Part shown: positions 7,476 through 9,826 of the stretch, one piece after another | Numbering within the stretch: position 1 is the stretch's first letter | Layout: each line of letters begins with the position of its first letter | Source: Proteobacteria bacterium UBA4575 | Lineage (GTDB): Bacteria > Pseudomonadota > Gammaproteobacteria > UBA4575 | Assembly: GCA_002386945.1 (NCBI GenBank) | Contig: DGKH01000024.1 | Span: forward strand, 10,675-20,500 | Reading direction: 5' to 3' | Length of the DNA stretch: 9,826 bases | Program-made: the position numbers and the translations under genes | Notes under the pieces: model-generated | The model's input: the letters and a program-made list of their open reading frames with translations, nothing else | The model's database searches: none | Told to the model about the DNA's origin: nothing

Positions 7476-7483
7476 CGTATAAT
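7455..7483 (+). promoter_or_regulatory. Predicted sigma70 promoter of the SulP transporter gene
   Basis: A perfect -10, TATAAT, lies at 7478-7483. Seventeen bases upstream, AGGACA at 7455-7460 matches four of six -35 positions and forms part of the palindrome TAGGACAGTCCTA. A protein bound there would cover the -35, suggesting repression or a substitute for the weak -35. Transcription would begin near 7490, giving a leader of about 120 nt before the ATG at 7610. Confidence 0.6.
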
Positions 7484-7503
7484 GCCGCCTTTATTTTACA
7501 AAT

Positions 7504-7523
7504 AGCTCCTTAAACTAAGGGCT
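7504..7523 (+). other. Bulged hairpin in the SulP leader
   Basis: AGC, a bulged T, and CCTTA pair with TAAGG and GCT across the three-base loop AAC, giving an eight-pair stem with one bulge in the predicted leader. No T-tract follows on either strand, so it does not look like an intrinsic terminator. Its role is unknown. Confidence 0.4.
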
Positions 7524-7541
7524 TATCACCATACATTCTGA

Positions 7542-7580
7542 TCATTTACCGAGCGAGTGTTTAATCACCCTGGTAAATGA
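7542..7580. promoter_or_regulatory. Nine-base inverted repeat before the SulP gene
   Basis: TCATTTACC at 7542-7550 is the exact reverse complement of GGTAAATGA at 7572-7580, separated by 21 bases that include a small GTG/CAC pairing. It ends 29 bases before the ATG. As RNA it would form a stem near the ribosome binding site; as DNA the half-sites are centred 30 bp apart, about three turns. It could be a leader structure or a spaced operator. No run of T follows, so it is not a terminator. Confidence 0.5.
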
Positions 7581-7609
7581 CTTGTCGATAATTCGTTTGA
7601 GATCCGTTT

Positions 7610-9175
7610 ATGTCTAATTTCCAACTGACCCAGCTAGCCAGTTATAAGAATGATCTGTTATCAGGTTTAACGGTTGCCCTGGCCTTGGTGCCTGAAGCGG
7701 TCGCATTTGCATTTGTAGCGGGTGTTGAGCCATTAGTTGGATTATATGCAGCCTTCATGGTGGGTTTGATTACGGCCTGTATAGGCGGTCGTCCGGGCAT
7801 GATCAGTGGTGCTACTGGTGCCTTAGCGGTTGTTATGGTCGCATTGGTGGCCGAGCATGGCGTTGAATACCTCTTTATTACCGTCGTTTTGATGGGAATA
7901 TTACAAATTACGGCAGGGATTTTAAAGCTAGGTAAGTTCATCCGTATGGTGCCTTACCCAGTGATGCTAGGTTTTGTAAACGGTCTTGCTATTGTCATTT
8001 TTCTGGCGCAACTCAGTCACTTTGGTGAAGCAGGGGAGGCAGGCTGGTTACACAGCACCTTCATGCAGGGTTCGATTCTAGATATTGCCTGGTTGCATGG
8101 CGAGCAGTTATGGCTGCTACTGGGATTAGTCTTAGTCACGATGTCGATCATTCGCTATCTACCACGTCTAACGACTGCAGTTCCTGCTTCCTTGGTATCA
8201 ATCTTGGTGGTGACCGGTTTGGTATTAGGTTTGAATCTAGATACTAAAGTGGTCGGTGATATTGCCTCAATCAAAGGTGGCTTGCCTGATTTCCATATTC
8301 CATCTGTGCCTTATACCTTAGATACATTCTTCATTATCTTTCCATATGCGGTAATTCTTGCAGCGATTGGTTTGATTGAGTCCTTACTCACCATGCGTTT
8401 GATCGATGAGCTTACTGAATCTCGTGGTCGTGGAAACCGTGAATGTATTGGCCAAGGTGTGGCTAATACCGTTACTGGTTTCTTTGGCGGCATGGGTGGT
8501 TGCGCAATGATCGGTCAAAGTATGATCAATGTGAACTCAGGTGGTAAAGGGCGTTTGTCTGGTATCAGTGCCGCTTTATTTTTACTGTTTTTCATCTTGG
8601 TCGGCTCAGCCTTGATCGAGATAATTCCATTGGCAGCCCTAATCGGCGTCATGTTCATTGTTGTCGTTGGTACCTTTGAATGGTCTAGTTTCCGTATCCT
8701 GAGTAAAGTGCCACGTAGTGATGCCTTTATCTTGATATTAGTATCAGCAGTCACTGTAATGACCGATCTAGCGATCGCAGTGATCGTTGGTGTGATTGTC
8801 TCTGCCTTGGTATTTGCTTGGGAACATGCAAAACACATTCGAATTGAAGCGCGTGAAGATCATAAAGGCTCAACTGTCTATGCAGTGATGGGGCCCTTGT
8901 TTTTTGGCTCGGTCACTTCGTTTCTAGAGAGCTTTGATCCACGACGTGATAATGATGACGTGGTTATTGATTTCGCAAGATCACGAGTTGCTGATCATTC
9001 CGGCTTAGAGGCTATCGATAGTCTGGCTGAGCGCTATCTCAATGCTGGTAAGACGTTACACCTAGTCCACTTGTCAGATGATTGCCGAAAGCTGTTAACC
9101 AAGGCAGGCAGCTTGGTTGAAGTAAACGTGATTGAAGACCCTAAGTACTTTGTTGCAGAAGATAGATTGGGTTGA
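7610..9175 (+). CDS. SulP (SLC26) family anion transporter with STAS domain
   Basis: This is an inner-membrane anion permease of the SulP family, whose members move sulfate, bicarbonate or dicarboxylates. The sequence does not say which. The N-terminal block ([19 protein letters not shown], then PLVGLYAAF) and the [13 protein letters not shown] segment at 59-71 are the conserved first helices that build the anion site. Further helices continue to about residue 404, including [16 protein letters not shown] at 254-269. A cytoplasmic STAS domain follows from about 420 to 515, with DHSG at 462-465. Ser464 sits where the phosphorylatable serine of anti-sigma antagonists is found. The total of 521 residues is typical of bacterial members such as DauA/YchM and BicA. 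A modest Shine-Dalgarno sequence (GAGA at 7599-7602) precedes the ATG. The gene appears to have its own promoter and leader and is convergent with roxA. A bicarbonate or sulfate role is equally possible. Confidence 0.92.
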   Translation: MSNFQLTQLASYKNDLLSGLTVALALVPEAVAFAFVAGVEPLVGLYAAFMVGLITACIGGRPGMISGATGALAVVMVALVAEHGVEYLFITVVLMGILQITAGILKLGKFIRMVPYPVMLGFVNGLAIVIFLAQLSHFGEAGEAGWLHSTFMQGSILDIAWLHGEQLWLLLGLVLVTMSIIRYLPRLTTAVPASLVSILVVTGLVLGLNLDTKVVGDIASIKGGLPDFHIPSVPYTLDTFFIIFPYAVILAAIGLIESLLTMRLIDELTESRGRGNRECIGQGVANTVTGFFGGMGGCAMIGQSMINVNSGGKGRLSGISAALFLLFFILVGSALIEIIPLAALIGVMFIVVVGTFEWSSFRILSKVPRSDAFILILVSAVTVMTDLAIAVIVGVIVSALVFAWEHAKHIRIEAREDHKGSTVYAVMGPLFFGSVTSFLESFDPRRDNDDVVIDFARSRVADHSGLEAIDSLAERYLNAGKTLHLVHLSDDCRKLLTKAGSLVEVNVIEDPKYFVAEDRLG

Positions 9176-9196
9176 TAAGTAGTAGTTGAAAGAAGA

Positions 9197-9248
9197 GTAG
9201 GGGGCTACTTGCCAGCTCGATTAAACATCGATTGAGGCTGCCCCCTAC
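9197..9248 (-). terminator. Convergent GC-rich inverted repeat, likely terminator
   Basis: GTAGGGGGC at 9197-9205 and GCCCCCTAC at 9240-9248 form a perfect nine-pair stem. Inside, CGAT at 9218-9221 and ATCG at 9227-9230 make a small second hairpin. It lies between the SulP stop and the roxA stop, directly abutting the latter. On the minus strand it is followed by a pyrimidine-rich TCTTCTTTC, so it fits termination of roxA better. On the plus strand no T-tract follows, so stopping of the SulP transcript would be less efficient. Confidence 0.6.
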
Positions 9249-9826
9249 CTAACTCAAATCCTGCCAGAACCACCCACCCTCGGCGATTAACTCGCAAAGT
9301 ACATCAACAGATTGAGGATTCAGGCTCAATAAACGCCACTCCGCTTCTGTTAGTAAGGTCTTTTCTGTTAACAGGATAGCGTGTTCGTAATCGATTAAAT
9401 CATAGGCCTCAGCAGCAAAGAAAAGCTGGCTGGTTTGATCGTTTCTAGTCCAAGCAAAACGATAATAAAGATTACGCTCAAGCACCTTTCCCTGTTTAAA
9501 CTGTACAGTCAGTTCTTCAGCTGTTGGTAAATCAGAGCTGTTGTCTTCTGCCAACTCGATCAGACTATTTTTAGTGTCAGTTACCAATCGACCTAATGCA
9601 GAGGCAATCAGCGGATCAGCCTCATCAATCACATCATGTAATAGCTGTTTTATTTTAGTCACTGTCTGCTGACTAATCTCATGCGTATGTTGTGCCGTTA
9701 TCAGCTCAGGATCACTATAACGACCCTGTCCTAAGTTGCCCTCTAATAAGGCATTAGTCACAGCATCCAGCACTTCTACTTTTGACGGTGCACGAAAACC
9801 AATAGAAAACGTGATGCAATCATCTA
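9249..9826 (-). CDS. roxA: Ribosomal protein uL16 arginine 3-hydroxylase, C-terminal part (edge-truncated)
   Basis: This is the C-terminal portion (191 visible residues) of a RoxA/YcfD-type JmjC oxygenase, an Fe(II)- and 2-oxoglutarate-dependent enzyme that hydroxylates an arginine of ribosomal protein L16. The frame is open to the right edge, so the start and the iron-binding JmjC core lie outside the window. The first visible residues, CITFSIGFRAPS, match the ALNYSVGFRAPN stretch of E. coli YcfD at the end of the cupin core. The following helical dimerisation region has GRYSDPEL, like GNYYSDPD of YcfD. The ending ELIAEGGWFWQDL matches the winged-helix terminus (SGYWFFEG). A GTG internal to the frame at 9771-9773 is not the start, because the conserved FRAPS motif lies upstream of it. 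The stop abuts a strong inverted repeat. The family identity is good; whether the catalytic residues are intact cannot be seen. Confidence 0.87.
   Translation of the reverse strand, partial: DDCITFSIGFRAPSKVEVLDAVTNALLEGNLGQGRYSDPELITAQHTHEISQQTVTKIKQLLHDVIDEADPLIASALGRLVTDTKNSLIELAEDNSSDLPTAEELTVQFKQGKVLERNLYYRFAWTRNDQTSQLFFAAEAYDLIDYEHAILLTEKTLLTEAEWRLLSLNPQSVDVLCELIAEGGWFWQDLS

Noticed and set aside
7504..7523. Hairpin read as an intrinsic terminator for pgsA
   Set aside because: It lies after the predicted SulP promoter and has no T-tract on either strand.
7420..7609. tRNA genes after pgsA
   Set aside because: tRNAs often follow pgsA in enterobacteria, but no cloverleaf or GTTCRA-type T-loop is present in these 190 bases.
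7642..7941. Open minus-strand frame of 99 codons inside the SulP gene
   Set aside because: It is antisense to a highly conserved membrane segment, and its low-complexity Thr/Pro/Ala composition is typical of a shadow frame.
8515..8838. Open minus-strand frame of 107 codons inside the SulP gene
   Set aside because: It is antisense to conserved transporter helices, Thr/Ile/Lys rich, with no ribosome binding site or recognisable domain.
9249..9773. Stand-alone small gene starting at the GTG at 9773
   Set aside because: The frame continues to the window edge and encodes the conserved FRAPS motif of RoxA/YcfD upstream of that GTG, so this is a truncated larger gene.

Overview
This window is a chromosomal housekeeping segment, almost certainly from a gammaproteobacterium of moderate G+C content. 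The reasons are the close match of several proteins to the enterobacterial and pseudomonad forms (YceF-type Maf, YceD, L32, PlsX, FabH, UvrC, PgsA), the conserved order S49 peptidase - maf - yceD - rpmF - plsX - fabH seen in that class, and the RoxA/YcfD ribosomal oxygenase at the right edge. I cannot name the genus. No mobile element, prophage, CRISPR array or tRNA was seen.

Left part (1-1446): the 3' portion of an S49 (SppA-like) membrane peptidase gene runs off the left edge. It is convergent with maf (yceF), which lies on the minus strand. Centre-left (1447-4331): a divergent intergenic region of 84 bp separates maf from a plus-strand run of yceD, rpmF (L32), plsX and fabH, the classic ribosome/lipid-synthesis cluster. 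The usual fabD-fabG-acpP-fabF continuation is absent.

Centre-right (4338-7419): fabH is followed by a family 5 (UDGb-type) uracil-DNA glycosylase only 6 nt downstream, then uvrC and pgsA. The stretch therefore mixes phospholipid synthesis (plsX, fabH, pgsA) with two DNA repair enzymes, both of which carry four cysteines suited to a [4Fe-4S] cluster. Gaps are short (8-76 nt) and I see no clear terminator, so long co-transcripts are likely.

Right part (7420-9826): a 190-nt intergenic region carries a strong promoter-like element with a palindrome over its -35, flanking direct repeats and two inverted repeats in the predicted leader. It precedes a SulP-family anion transporter with a C-terminal STAS domain. 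A GC-rich inverted repeat then separates this gene from the convergent, edge-truncated roxA gene (uL16 arginine hydroxylase).

I found no new multi-gene system. The signals most worth a second look are the layered operator-like region before the SulP gene, the possibly leaderless divergent maf/yceD starts, and the replacement of the fab cluster by repair genes after fabH.
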